In this document: positions 1 through 11,400 of the stretch, piece by piece
Position numbering within the stretch: position 1 is the stretch's first letter
Layout of the letters: each line of letters opens with the position of its first letter
Assembly: GCA_037447655.1 (NCBI GenBank)
Contig: JBBHKE010001545.1
Location: 144,060-208,059 of the forward strand
Direction of reading: 5' to 3'
From: Zygnema cylindricum
Lineage: Eukaryota; Streptophyta; Zygnematophyceae; Zygnematales; Zygnemataceae
Length of the DNA stretch: 64,000 nucleotides
Translations under genes and position numbers: made by a program
The notes under the pieces: generated by a model
Seen by the model: only the letters and a program-made list of their open reading frames with translations
Told to the model about the DNA's origin: nothing
The model's database searches: none

Positions 1-1800
1 CTAATTTTAACTCCAATACACATTTTAATTTCAAATTTTGATATCAAGTTTTGATTTCAAATTTAATTCAAAAATCCTGTTTTAATTTAAATTTTAGTTT
101 CAAATATTTGTTTATAAGTCTAATTCTTATTGTTGTTTTTTCTTTGGTTTGTTTTTTCAAATTTTTGTGGTGTAGGTTCTCAACAATCAACGTTGACATT
201 TAAAAAAAAAAAAAAGTGTTTTTATTTCTTCTTTTTTTTCTCTATGGAAAGGACTTACTCGATCCACGATATTTTTTTTTTTTTCCTGGTAGAAAGAGGA
301 AATTGAATTTTAATGGAAGACTTTACGTTTTTTTACCTTTTTTTTGTTTTTAATTGGGATTTTGAAATGTATATAATAGGCTTTTCGGTAAAGTTTTTTT
401 GAAGATAAAAGTATTTGGTATTGTTCTTTTTTTGTTGTTTTTTGTTTTCTTTATATATTTAAAATTTTTCCCTCCCTCTCCCTGTCTCCTTCCCCCTCTC
501 CCTCTTCCCCTCTCTCTCTCCCTCTCTCCTCTCCCTCCCTCTCATGGATGCCCGAATGCGAGCCGCTGGCCCAGACTCTTGATTGAAAACCCCACGCCCC
601 AATATTATGTTTTATATCAATTAAGTATATAATATCCCCAATATTATATGCTATATATATTATATAACATCCCCAATTATATCCTCCCAATATATAGTTT
701 GGAGGATGTCCATGAGGCGATCATTGAAAAGAAAGGGACGAGGGCGACAAATGTATAATATAGTGTTTACATGTCATAAATATGAAAAAAATGTCTTTTA
801 TAATTAAGATTCCTGAATATTTTTTTCGACAAACTAATTCGTCTTGGCTGAAAATTCCAAATCGGCTATAAAACGAAAATCTTACCAATTTTTTTTCGAC
901 AAAGTTTTTCGTCTTGGTTGAAAATTCCAATCGCCTAAAAAACTCAAAATCGTACCACTTTCCACAAACCTAACCCTAATCCTACAAAATGGAAATTCAG
1001 GGATTCTCTTTCACTTATATTCCTCCTGGATTTCCTTTACACAATGGGTGACCCTTTTTCCCAGAATCTAGCCTATCCTTCTCGAAAATATTTTTTTAGA
1101 GCTATAAGTTGAATTTCTATCCAACAACATGTGTCCTCTTTAAGACTTAGAGACTATTATTATAGGGAATCTATTATCCTATTATCTAAGGGAATCTATC
1201 CCACTAGTGCCACTTAGTCTATTTTTCTGTGACTGGAAATCCATCCAATCATGGATAGGCGTTGTCCTTAGAGGAGTTACTTTAGAAGACTCTTCCCAAA
1301 TCGCCATCTCAGAGAGGCCTTTGAAGGTTCATGGCTTAGCGGTTGAAATCTTATCACTAATTTTTGTCAGGAGCTTGTTAATTTTGCATATAGCCTCGAG
1401 GCGTTCTTTAAAAAGAAAATTACCGACTTTATTAAAAAGCGAAGGCAAAAAGTATGTTGTCGCCTAAGGTTCCCATTTTCTCTTGTATATAGTTGAAATC
1501 TACTATCAAATGGAAAAAGAGATCGAAAAATAAACTCAACAAATACATGCCAAAACTCCATTACCATTACATGCATATCGGTGGTGACGAAGGTATAGCT
1601 AAAAGACTATAAGAGAAAGAGGCATGGAGATCAAATCCTGCTTAATAGAAGCAAAACTTTAAGGACAAAGTTGGACTAGTTCTTTGTAGAACAAGGATCT
1701 CTAAGTAAGAATGTCCAAACCCTCCCCAACTTGACTACTCCTATGTGACCGAAACGCGCTTTTTAAAAACTCGTCATGTTTATGTGACGGAATCTCTATC
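1..1800. other. AT-rich intergenic DNA, no gene recognised
   Basis: I see no protein family here. The stretch has poly-T and poly-A runs, a pyrimidine (CT) tract at about 466-545, and a two-copy tandem repeat at 820-957 listed separately. The short open frames have no recognisable motifs and sit in low-complexity sequence. The region from about 1000 to 1800 is less simple but I could not assign it. It may be decayed retroelement sequence leading into the LINE-like RT. Confidence 0.6.
820..957. repeat. Two-copy tandem repeat of about 69 bp
   Basis: Two adjacent units, about 820-888 and 889-957, share a T-run followed by TTCGACAAA, then CGTCTTGG and TGAAAATTCCAA, and end in CTTACCA or CGTACCA. 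They are roughly 80 percent alike by eye. No function is evident. Confidence 0.7.
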
Positions 1801-2690
1801 TATGTGAATATTTCTCCCCTCATCAGTTTGGAGTGGCCACGAGGTGGTTCTGAGGCCGTGGTCCATGGGATTCGGGCTTTGTTGGATGTACATCCTGATT
1901 AGTTGGTTCTTCAGGTCGACGTTTCCAATGCCTTCAATACGATGGATCGGAACGTCATTTATTTAGAGCTTATGGCTGCTCCATCTTTGATTGGCCAAGT
2001 ATTCCCCAGCTTTTTATTCTTTGACCAGCGGCCTTTCCTTCTCGGCCGACGGTGGTCTCATTCCTCTCTCCTCTGCTACAATCACTCGCATAGGCGATCC
2101 TCTGGGAGAACCTTTGTTCGCCCTTGCCCATTACCGAGCCCTTCGTGCTTCCGCATCCGCTTTCCCTTCTTGCCTTTTCCCTTCAGTTGTAGATGATACG
2201 CACATTATTGGGCCTATGGATCAAGTTTTGCCGGCATCTAATTTTTTCAAGGAACGTTTAACCGAACTCAACCTTTCAGTCCAACCTTCGAAGTGCGTTA
2301 TTTGGTCCCCTCGGGATATTCCACTTTCCTTTACTCCCCCTCCTAGTTTTCAAACTCCTCCTCCCTCCGATGGCATTCGTGTGTTTGGTTGCCCCCTTGG
2401 TTTAGACACTTTCGTGACCTAATTTCTTGATGATGCTCGATCTAGCCCACTTGGACGACCTCACTCACCTTCCCGATCCTCAAGTGGCGTTTGCTATGTT
2501 AACCAGGTGTTTCCCCCACCGCCCTTCTTACCTTAGTCGTACTTCCCCTCCCATCTCGGCATTTATCTCATCTCTCTCATCCTTTGATGATCACCTCATG
2601 GACGTCCTTCACACTCTCTTAGGTCGTGGGGCATCCGATCGCGAGTCTGGACCTTCGGCCTTGTCGAACGTGCCTGTGAAACATAAGAAT
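1800..2690 (+). pseudogene. Degenerate LINE-like (non-LTR) reverse transcriptase
   Basis: Translating across frames gives conserved RT blocks in order: QFGVATRGG, then QVDVSNAFNTMDR (palm motif A, F/Y-x-D type), then GDPLGEPLFALAHYRAL (motif B region), then VVDDTHIIGP (motif C, x-DD), then LSVQPSKCVIWSP (thumb side), then a tail with TRCFPHRPSYL. The blocks fall in at least three frames, with a shift near 1842, an in-frame TAG near 1897, and further shifts near 2000 and 2420, so the gene is dead. No endonuclease or poly-A tail could be placed. A second degraded copy of the same RT lies on the minus strand near 56.1 kb. The non-LTR assignment rests on block style rather than an alignment. Confidence 0.6.
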
Positions 2691-2957
2691 AAAGCCCACC
2701 ACCAAAACTAGTCTGCACCGAAGTCGTGAAAATAACCCGAAATGCGGATGCTTCCCGTGAGGGTGATAATGCCCATTTTTACCCCCCATCCCTCCCGTAG
2801 ACATGCATGCAAAGCATAGGAGATAATCGGACAGGAAATGGAAATGAATGCATGGGAAGTTGAAAAGGATACCCCCTCCCCCTACCTTTCCCTGTCTGGC
2901 TAGAAAAATGGGGTGGGTTTTGGTAATCGGGCTAAGATACAAATTTAATCATTATAA

Positions 2958-4080
2958 TGTGCAGCCTGTGGTTTCATGGGACACCAGGAGGAACAGTGTT
3001 TCCGCAGAAATCGAGTCCCAAAAGAAATGATGAAGTTTGCCTTATTCACCGATGAAGGAGAAACCGCAGTGAACCCTCTCCATTTCAACTCCTTTACCCT
3101 TGGGGGCGTCGTGTCCCGTCTACTCAAGAAAAACCGCAACGGACAACGGTCATTCAACCGAAACCTACACCGGAAAGGATCATCCAACAACAGAGTCAGC
3201 AATTGGCCACAATGCCAGCAGATTAGATGCCCTCACCTTAGGATCGTCATCCCGTGCTCCTCCTCTCACAGCAGCACAAAAACTCCAAAAACATAAACAG
3301 GAGTTATTACAAAAGCTTACGGAGCTTCAACAGCAACCACAACGGGTGAGGATGATGATGACATAATGGGTTAGGATTTGGAACCCCCAAAGGCCCGCCA
3401 TGCACGCACTTTTCTGTCCGGAGCCTAGAATGTGGGGGTGAGAGATAGCCGCCGACAACTTCGTGATTCCACCTCGGAGCAGAGGAAAGACAGGTAGAAG
3501 ATGGCCCAAAAAGACTATAACCAGAAGGTCACGGGACCTCTATCCTTCACTCCCCGGGCAGTAATCCTAAACACTAACATTGGTCTCAGAATTAAACGAA
3601 CTCACCCACCATCTCTCCCTATTAAAAAGAAATTGCCTCTTGGTTTCGAGAATTACCAGACAGAGAAACAACTGCGAGAGAAAGAATCACTAGAGAGAGA
3701 GAGAGAGAGAAAGAGAGAGAAAGAGAAAGAGAGAGAGAGAGAGAGAGCAATTAAAACTAGTTTGAGAAATACATGGAAGAACAACTGGAACAAGACACTC
3801 TCGAAACTCCTCCGTACAAAATCCAGATGCTGAAAGTGCTGGAGCCTGAGAAACAAGAGGAACCAAGTTCCACAATTTCATCGCCTATTACTCAACCTCC
3901 TTCCTCCAAACCAACTGTCATGTTTGTGGGGCACCTCATGCCCTACACCCTCACGCACGTCAAAACCCTAACGTCGTCCCACAATCTGCCCGAAAAAATC
4001 CTCATTCAGGCACTAAGAGAGGAAATACACTCGGGAAGAGAAAAAGTAGCTTTGGGAAATCAGCCTTGAGCCGTCTTTTT
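2958..4080 (+). pseudogene. Gypsy-1 Gag/nucleocapsid remnant with CCHC zinc knuckle
   Basis: Codons from 2958 read C-A-A-C-G-F-M-G-H-Q-E-E-Q-C, an exact C-x2-C-x4-H-x4-C zinc knuckle typical of retroelement nucleocapsid. The frame continues with charged sequence until stops appear near 3300. Further open stretches at 3501-3833 and 3773-4069 are rich in Arg, Glu and Lys and include an expanded GA tract at about 3690-3749 that reads as alternating Arg-Glu. No capsid domain was recognisable. It lies directly upstream of the protease, which supports Gag. Several frameshifts are needed to join the parts. Confidence 0.6.
3690..3749. repeat. GA-rich microsatellite
   Basis: This is a near-pure (GA)n tract of about 60 bp with a few AAAG interruptions, lying inside the Gag remnant of gypsy-1. 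Confidence 0.9.
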
Positions 4081-4139
4081 GTCCCCCGAACCAAAAACCC
4101 CTATGACGGATAGGGATTATAAAGCTTTATCGGTGGCTC

Positions 4140-4590
4140 TCATTCTGAACCGAACCGGAATTTCAAGCTTAACGGATACGGAGGATATCAGGACGCGGTG
4201 GTCGATACCAGGGCGCTCCCAAACCTAATCACCACTTTTGCTTTACACCAGATGCCCAAAGAACTGCGGCCAAAAACCTTCCCGAGCGACATCTACCTGA
4301 GCACGGTCAGCAGCGAAAGTCAGCCGGTCCATAGAATCATTAAGGCAATGGAGATTGAATTTTTCGACGATGTTGGCTAACGAGTCGCAATATAACTCCC
4401 CTTCTTGGTGGTGGAAGGTAAGCAGTTTAAAATTTTGCTGGGGGTGGCCACATGGACCAGGCTGAATATGGGGTTAAATGTGTGGAAAGAGCAGTTTACT
4501 GTTCGGGACCCCGAAGACGCCGAAAAGACACGGGTGGTGGTTCGTTTGGATTTATGGAATATGGGGAAGAGAAATGCCCGAAGACCCTGA
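4140..4590 (+). pseudogene. Gypsy-1 retropepsin-like aspartic protease, active site damaged
   Basis: The reading frame around 4204 gives D-A-V-V-D-T-R-A-L-P-N-L-I, which fits the retropepsin active-site block (usually hydrophobic-x-D-T/S-G-A). Gly is replaced by Arg, which should abolish catalysis. A downstream block, F-K-I-L-L-G-V-A at about 4429-4452, resembles the C-terminal I-L-L-G hairpin of these proteases. The frame is broken by stops near 4380. Its place between the zinc knuckle and the methyltransferase matches Gag-PR-DNMT-Pol order. Confidence 0.6.
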
Positions 4591-5341
4591 AGGGACACAG
4601 GTGGTGGTTCGCTGGGATTTATGGAATAGGGGGAAGACAAATGCCCCTGTGTGCAACTGTTACCCTGTATATGCGACCTCCTCTCCGGCGGAACTTTTTG
4701 CCAGCTCCAGCGATATAGCCGAGGAGATTTAGCAATTCCCTATTTCCAAGCGGTGCGAGAAAAATTATCAAGAAAGATAATTACAGATGACGACACTTCG
4801 GCGGGGAGTGGATTGAAATTTTTCATCTATAGTACAAGACAAAACAATTTCACACCTTCATTCAGAATCTTCAGAGATCCTGTTTAAAAGTGAGAAATTC
4901 AACCGACAAGTGGTGTCATTGACAATTCCCAATTCAAGACTCCGAATTTTATCTCTATTTTCGGGAATCACTTCTGATTTGGAAGCAATTTTAAAGGCAT
5001 GATACAAAGTGGAAGCCTATGCAGTTGTGGAGATATCCTCCGAAGCCCGAGCGGTCAGCGACCAACGCGTGCAACAACTTAACCAACTATATACTCAGCA
5101 ACTCCCAGTGTCCGCAATTTCCAAAACTCACCGGAGTCTTCCCCAAAATGTGGATAACATAATGACCCCTCATTTAGCCAGTCTAGGAAGAGTAGATCTA
5201 GTAGTGGCAGGATGGTCGTGTCAGGGATACTCCCTAGCCGGACAAGGAAAGGGGCATAAAGACAGCCGGAGTAGAACATTTTCCAGATGATAGAGTTAAT
5301 ATCATGGATACAACAACTCCAGGACACACCAATAGGGTACG

Positions 5342-6203
5342 TGTTGAAAAGAGGTAATTAATAGTTCACTTTTATAGTTTAGTTAGAATGTAAAGAGAGA
5401 GAAAGAGAGAACCAAAGGCAGGCCATGGCTGCCGCGTCATTTAGGAGGGAGAATGAAATAGAAGGTATTTTATTATTTGTAGCAAAATACTGCCTCTAGC
5501 CGGATTTGAGCCGGGATCTACTGAATACTACTTAGACCTTAGCCTTATCCATTGAGGCTTCAGCGAAACGATATACGTATTATGTTTCACGCATATTTAT
5601 CTATTTGTTAAAATGGGCTAATTTGCAGCAAACTAACGAAAACACGCATTAATCAATTCATGCATGGAAGCGAATCGAAGCCGCATAAATACAAATGATC
5701 GGACGGCCATAAATGCAGCCGCCACCCGCAATAAACTTTCGGCGGCCTTTGGGGATAACGTCACGTACCGCCACGTGGTAGGGCTCCCGTTTTGACAGGC
5801 GTCACTTTGAAAGCCATGTTGTACAACGGTCGTACAATAAGTACATCCTATAATGTACCTTCTTGTACTATATAGTGTTTCTATTGGACTAGGGTTTAGT
5901 AGTAGGCAGTCGTAAGTAGGCAGACCATGACTTAGTGAAATTTAGGTACCTCTCTCTAAGAGAGCTTGTAACTATAAAAGGTCATCTTTGACCAACCATA
6001 ACTTACTACTCAGGGGAGCAAATTAAGTGATTCTTTTTGCGTTTGACTCAGGGGAGTCTTGTCCTCATAGGGGTGAGAGTGGTCAAAATATTTGTGTGCC
6101 TGGGCGACGCTTATTCAACGAGAAAGTAGAAGGGGCAAATATTATCCTAGAGGCTTTACATAGGCTGCTCATTCTCTGGGTCAATGAAGACCACAGAATT
6201 GCA
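5342..6203 (+). mobile_element. Solo copia-family LTR inside DNMT-A
   Basis: The sequence starts TGTTGAAAAG and ends in a region parallel to the GAGGTCTCAGAGTTTCA terminus of the full copia LTRs. Its right part (about 6005-6165) aligns throughout with those LTRs, including the GACTCAGGGGAGTCTTGTC segment and the GGTCAtcTTTGACC near-palindrome. It interrupts the methyltransferase exactly between I-G-Y-V and the glutamate of the E-N motif. Flanks GTACG and ATATG look like a decayed 5-bp target duplication. At about 862 bp it is shorter and more diverged than the other LTRs, so it is an older insertion or a subfamily. Confidence 0.75.
5490..5568 (-). repeat. tRNA-like (D-arm and T-arm) segment inside the LTR, antisense
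   Basis: The reverse strand reads a D-arm, stem GCCT/AGGC around the loop CAATGGATA, as in arginine-type tRNAs. About 30 bases on it reads a T-arm with stem CCGG and the 7-base loop CTCAAAT, a B-box-like GGCTCAAATCC. The anticodon arm and acceptor stem do not fold convincingly, so this is not called as a tRNA gene. The corresponding place in the other LTRs (for example near 8210-8250 and 13600-13650) keeps CGGCTAAGGC and GGATCAAATCC. It looks like a tRNA-derived piece captured in the LTR. Confidence 0.5.
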
Positions 6204-6939
6204 TATGTTTTAGAGAATATCCACCCTAGGGGTGATGGACGGAGACATGTTGCCGACAACTAGAATCAAGTCACCCAAATCTTAGGAGCTCCATTAGTCT
6301 TCGATGCAGCACAGATGGGATACCGGGCCCACACAGTTAGAGCTTATTGGGAAAATCTGATCCCGCTTCCCGTTCTGAAGCAACTTTTAAAGAACACGAT
6401 CCCAGACCCCCAAAATTATGTCCATCAAATCCTCGGGAAAAGGCGAATGGCGACAGCCGTGACAAAAACTTACCATTCCCCTTTCTTCCCGTGCAAAGGA
6501 TTTCCATGCGGAGCACTTCCGACCTTGGTTTCCTTTCCACACAGCCACGCATATCGGAAAGTAGCAGCTGGAATGATTTTCAATAGTGAAGCCGAAATCT
6601 GACCACACCAACGATAGAACATCCGGACACACACCTACCTTGTATTTCCACAGCGGAAAAAAGGGTGAAAGGTATGGACTTGAAGAACAGTCAACGGTTT
6701 TCACATGTTCTTGCCTTCCAGTCTACCCCAAAGTCCAGATGGTTACCTTCAAGCTCCTTCATTGTTGTTAAAATGCCAACTTTGCGAGAAGAGGGGAGAA
6801 GAAGGAAAAATTAGATTCCGCACCCCGAGGTTTCGCAGTGGGGTGTGGCCATCCGAAGGGACAGTTTAGCCGTTGTCACAATAGTGTAAGCTCAGGGTTG
6901 AAAGAATACAGGCCGAATTCGACATCACTCGCTTGGGGC

Positions 6940-7397
6940 CAAGGAACTAGGCGGTTGTTGAGCCAAGGAAAATGGATAAGACTTTGAGGGAACAGTTGGA
7001 TCCTCAGCTAAAGGCCAATCTATCAGAACTATTGGCAAGAAACAAGCAGGTGTTCTAGTGGTCAGAAATAGATGTCGACATCTACAAAGGAACTCTTTTT
7101 GGAATTGATTTGATCGACGAGACGGCGACTGTTTGGCAGGTGCAATATCCTCTCAGCTTGAAGAAAAAGGAGTTTATCACAGCCATGGTGCGAACCTTGG
7201 TGGAAGCCAGACTAGTTTAGTAGAGTACCAAACTCCATGGGTTCGCTTCTCCGATTGTTCTCCCTCCCAAGAAAGATGTGTCCGAAAAAACAGTAGATTT
7301 CTGGATGTGTGGGGACTTCTAAATGCTATATTTCTAACTGGTATCCGATGCTAACCCCAGAAGAGCTTTTTGACTCTCTTGCTGGGGCCAACGTATA
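6940..7397 (+). pseudogene. Gypsy-1 reverse transcriptase, N-terminal part
   Basis: Translation gives L-D-P-Q-L-K-A-N-L-S-E-L-L-A-R-N-K-Q-V-F, then W-S-E-I-D, then A-S-P-I-V-L-P-P-K-K-D and F-W-M-C-G-D-F, the fingers region of Ty3/gypsy RT. In-frame stops and shifts occur at about 7058, 7216 and 7320. The gene is cut at 7397 by copia E1 and resumes at 13865 in the palm domain (S-T-L-D-M-K-N-G-F-H-Q-I). It follows DNMT-A, confirming that the methyltransferase lies upstream of RT in the same element. Confidence 0.7.
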
Positions 7398-8456
7398 TGA
7401 AACTCTGAGACCTCCATAAGTCCTTAGAGTGGACAGCTTCCAAAAAGCCTCTAGGATAACTCTAACCCCTTTGTGTTTCAATAAAAACAACTGCCTCCCT
7501 AGCAGACAAAAACTCTGATCACCTGCAACCTTGTGAAGGCAAGACTCCCTTGAGTCTATAGCAAAAAGAATCTCTGAATTTGCTCCCCTAAGCAGTAAGT
7601 TTTGGAGGGTCAAAGTTGACCTTTTGTACCGAAGCTCTTTGGGAGAGAGGGTCCTATCTCCTAATTTTTCTAAGTCCTATCTCTCTCACAGACTCTATCT
7701 ACTGATGTACGCAACCAATTAGGTTACAGTTCCGTACGCAAAAGTACAGCTGCGGATGTACTTTATGTATGGACATTGTACGACATGGCCTAAATGTCGA
7801 CACATGTCATATCCGGATTCGGTGCCATAATCTCCGGAGATTCCACGATCCAATGTAATTACGCCACGTGTCATCCGATGTGGCGATGGCCACAAACTGC
7901 CGAAATCTTCTTTTTCCGCGATCTCGGCGCTAATTCCGGCCGTCCGATTAAATTCGAATTTAATCGTAGCCGTAATAAATACATGCGCGGTATTCGTTTC
8001 ACTTAAAAAACAAATGCGCGGCATTGATTTCTTGTCCGTACCGTAATCCGTACTTATACATTACCGGATCTATGTATCCCGTAAACAATTACAGTTAAAT
8101 GATTTATCCTACGCATACATGTTTAAATAAATATCAAACTATATAGTACGTAACACTAGTTGTAGACTTAACGGCTAAGGCTACCGACTATCCACTGTTT
8201 GCCGGCCGGTAGGTAAAGGGATCAAATCCTGTGGCCGGCACATACCTTTTAGATAAAATAAACCCCTAACTAATATAAATTTCCCGTAAACCTATGGATA
8301 GTTTAAGTAACCATGGCTCTAACTCCCTCTCCAATTTCTCAGTGACGCGACAAGTTTGAGAATTGGAGAGAGAAGTTAGAGGTAGACTGCCTCGGCTTCT
8401 TTCTATATTTCTATTTAGACCTAGAAAATACTAAAAATGGACCATTAATTTCTACA
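7398..8456 (-). repeat. Copia E1 3' LTR
   Basis: This LTR of about 1059 bp is nearly identical to the one at 12808-13864 apart from scattered changes. It holds an inverted W-box pair, GGTCAAAGTTGACC, at 7608-7621, a CACGTG core near 7866, and the tRNA-like segment near 8170-8250. It abuts the purine-rich AAAATAAGTGGAG (minus sense) that serves as polypurine tract. Confidence 0.9.
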
Positions 8457-8469
8457 CTCCACTTATTTT

Positions 8470-11400
8470 CTAGTCAATCTTTAATTTCAGACCGCACTTC
8501 TCCCTGCAGAAAAATAGTTTAGGGGAAGGCACAGGTTTGGTCATCAAATCTGCTACCATCTCACAATCTGTTCTGTACTCTAAACTGATTATTTTGTTTT
8601 CTACTTTCTCTCTAACAAAGCTGAGTTTGATGTCCATGTGTTTGGCTTTAAAATGATGTTTACGATTGGCAGAAATAGCAATTGCTGCCTGATTATCACA
8701 AAAAACTTTCTGCACACCACTCTTAAGATGACCAAGCTCACCAAGCAAAGACTTGACCCACATCAATTCTTTTACAGCAGAGCAAGAGGCCATATACTCA
8801 GCCTCGATGGTGGACTGATCAATAACTTTTTGTTGTTTGCTACTCCAACAGCAAGCCCCATCACCCAGATATAATACATATCCAGAAGTGCATCTCCTCA
8901 TCGGAGCATCACCATAACTAGCATCACTCCAAGTAGTGATGTCAGTATTCTCCCCACCCAAATGCAACCATAGATCCCTAGTTCCTATCAAATATCTAAG
9001 GACTCTTTTAGTTGCCTCCCAATCCTTCTTAGTGGGAGCATTTAGACTTCTACTCATCACTCCTAAAGCTGCAGCTAAATCCGACCGGGTACAATTCATA
9101 AAATAGATTAGACTTCCCAATACTTGCCTGTAAGGAATAGTCTGCATGAACTTCTGTTCTTCATGAGATAATTCCTCGTTTAAGACTATGACTCCTTCTT
9201 CCTCACTCCCCTCACTTCCCTTCTTCAACTCCATTGGAGTTGTACAACTATTAGTTTTATCCATTTGAAAATTTTCAAGCATGTTCCCTATTGCTTCCTT
9301 CTGAGTCAGTCTTATAATTTTTCTTTTTCGGTCTCTCTCTACTTGAATTCCCAAAATATATTTTGCTTCCCCCATATCCTTCATTTCAAATCTTCCCTTA
9401 AGATCGGTTTCCAGTTTATTAATTTTTTCCATTGATTTACTTAAAACAAATAAATCATCAACATAAACTGCAATAAATATACAACCTTCCTCATCTTCAA
9501 AAACATAGATTGAGTGATAGTTGCTGATCCGAATATATCCCAGACCGGTAAGAAACTCATCAAGCTTCTTATTCCATTGTCGGGCGCCTGTTTCAAACCA
9601 TAAAGAGATTTAATCAGCCGGCATACCTTACTCTCCTCTCCTTCCTCCACAAAACATTCGGGTTGTCGCATGAAGATCTCCTCTTCCAATTCTACATGCA
9701 AAAAGGTTGTCTTGATGTCCATCTGGTGCACTTCCATGTCTTTCGCTGCTGGTAAACTGAGAAGTATGCGGACGGAGGGACATCTGACCACCGGAGCAAA
9801 GGTTTCCTCATAGTCAATTCCCTCCTTTTGTGTAAATCCCTTTGCCACTAATCTGGCCTTGTAGCGCTCGATTGTGTTATCTGGGTTCAGTTTTAATTTG
9901 AAAACCCACTTACAACCGATTGGTTTTCGGTTAGGTGGACAATCCAACAGCTCCCAAGTATCGGCTGTCATGATTGAGGCCATCTCCTCATTGATGGTTG
10001 TCTTCCACCGGTTTCTTTCTGGACAAGTCATCGCCTCTCCATAGGTTTGAGGTTCATCTTGATGAGATAGTTTAGTTACCTTGTTATTAACCTATTTTTC
10101 TTGCAGTCTTTTGCTACTTCTCCTCCCCCCCTCAAAATCTGATGCCGGAATAGATGGTTTTCGTGGATTCTTTCGAACAAACTCGGCTTCTCCCCTATCC
10201 CTTGATTCCGAATCAATTTCCACCACGTCTTCCGCTTCGAGTAGAGTTGTCACTGGAGTTTCCACAGCCGAGTTCTTTTCGGTCTGATTTGTTCCTGCAA
10301 GAATGTCATCTTCTCTAAAACCTGGATAGTTAGGAAGCTCAAAGTCATCGGAATTTTCTGACTCAAATCTGATTTTTACTGACTTCGTATATTTGAAGGG
10401 ATCCACAGACTTTCCTTCATCCATGACTACTAGATGCTTTACTAAGATTATATCTTCCCTTTTTAGATTATAAACTCTATATCCTTTAACATCCCCATCA
10501 TATCCTAATAAGTATCCCGGTTTTCCTTTGGGATCTAGCTTCCAATTGGACCGATCAGTATCTAGACTGAATACTTGACTGCCGAAAACCTTTAAGTGAG
10601 ATATGTATGGTTCCTGGCCTGTCCATCTCTCATAAGGTGTTTGATCTTTTATAGCTGAAGTAAGAACTCTATTTTTGAGGTAATTAACACAGTTCATTGC
10701 TTAAGCCCAAAACCTTTTTCCTATCTTCTTATCTGACAACATACTTTTAGCACTATCACTTAGTAGTCTATTTAACCTTTCAGCTACCCCATTCTGTTTT
10801 GGGTTTTCTGGGATTGTCTTTTGTTGTTGGACCCCATCTTCCCTCAGAAAATCCTCAAACTGGTTAGAAGTATACTCTCCACCATTGTCACTCAGTATTC
10901 TCTTGATCGGAGTTTCATGGAGTTTTTCGCTCCATGCTTTATATTGTCTAAAACAATCCTGAGCTTCGGACTTGTTTTTCAAAAAATACACTCGGGAATA
11001 TCGAGACCAATCATCAGTGATAGTCATCATAAATCTCTTCCCCCCCGGTGAGGGCACTTTAGCCGGTCCCCAAATATCTGTGTGTGTTAGATCTAGAATT
11101 TTTTCTCCCTTATAGGTGGCTGTTTTAGGAAAGGGTAATCTGTGTGTTTTACCTTGAGCACATCCACTACAATCACTTATATTATCATTCTCACTGAACT
11201 TAATCCCTTCCACCACTCCCATCTTTTTCATTTCTCTTAACTTGTCTAGATTCACATGCCCAAGCCTCTTATGCCACATCATAATATCATGAACACCAAC
11301 ATAATAAAGTTCCTTCTTTTCATTACTTAAAACCATCCTAAACATCCCATGGCTACCTTTCTCAGCAATGAAATAGACATCCTCCTCAAAACTAGCAGTA

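Larger units (their letters stand above)
4920..6650 (+). pseudogene. DNMT-A: DNMT3-like cytosine-5 DNA methyltransferase domain in gypsy-1 (broken)
   Basis: C5 methyltransferase motifs appear in canonical order. Motif I is L-S-L-F-S-G-I-T-S-D-L-E at about 4948, the AdoMet-binding loop, with the second Gly changed to Thr. Motif IV is A-G-W-S-C-Q-G-Y-S at about 5209, and its Cys is the expected nucleophile. Motif VI is Y-V-L-E-N-I, split by the LTR and resuming at 6204. Motif VIII is Y-R-A-H-T-V-R-A-Y-W-E-N-L at about 6321, matching the AHRARYFWGNL block of Dnmt3 proteins. A P-T-L-V-S-F-P-H-S-H-A block at about 6520 is shared with DNMT-B. A TGA at 5000-5002, a TAG near 6261 and the LTR at 5342-6203 destroy the gene. 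The C-terminal motif X could not be followed. Family-level confidence is good and activity is excluded. Confidence 0.8.

Noticed and set aside
530-600. LTR start of gypsy-1, matching GGATGCCTGAATGCGGGC near 15598
   Set aside because: Only about 18 bases match and the following sequences differ.
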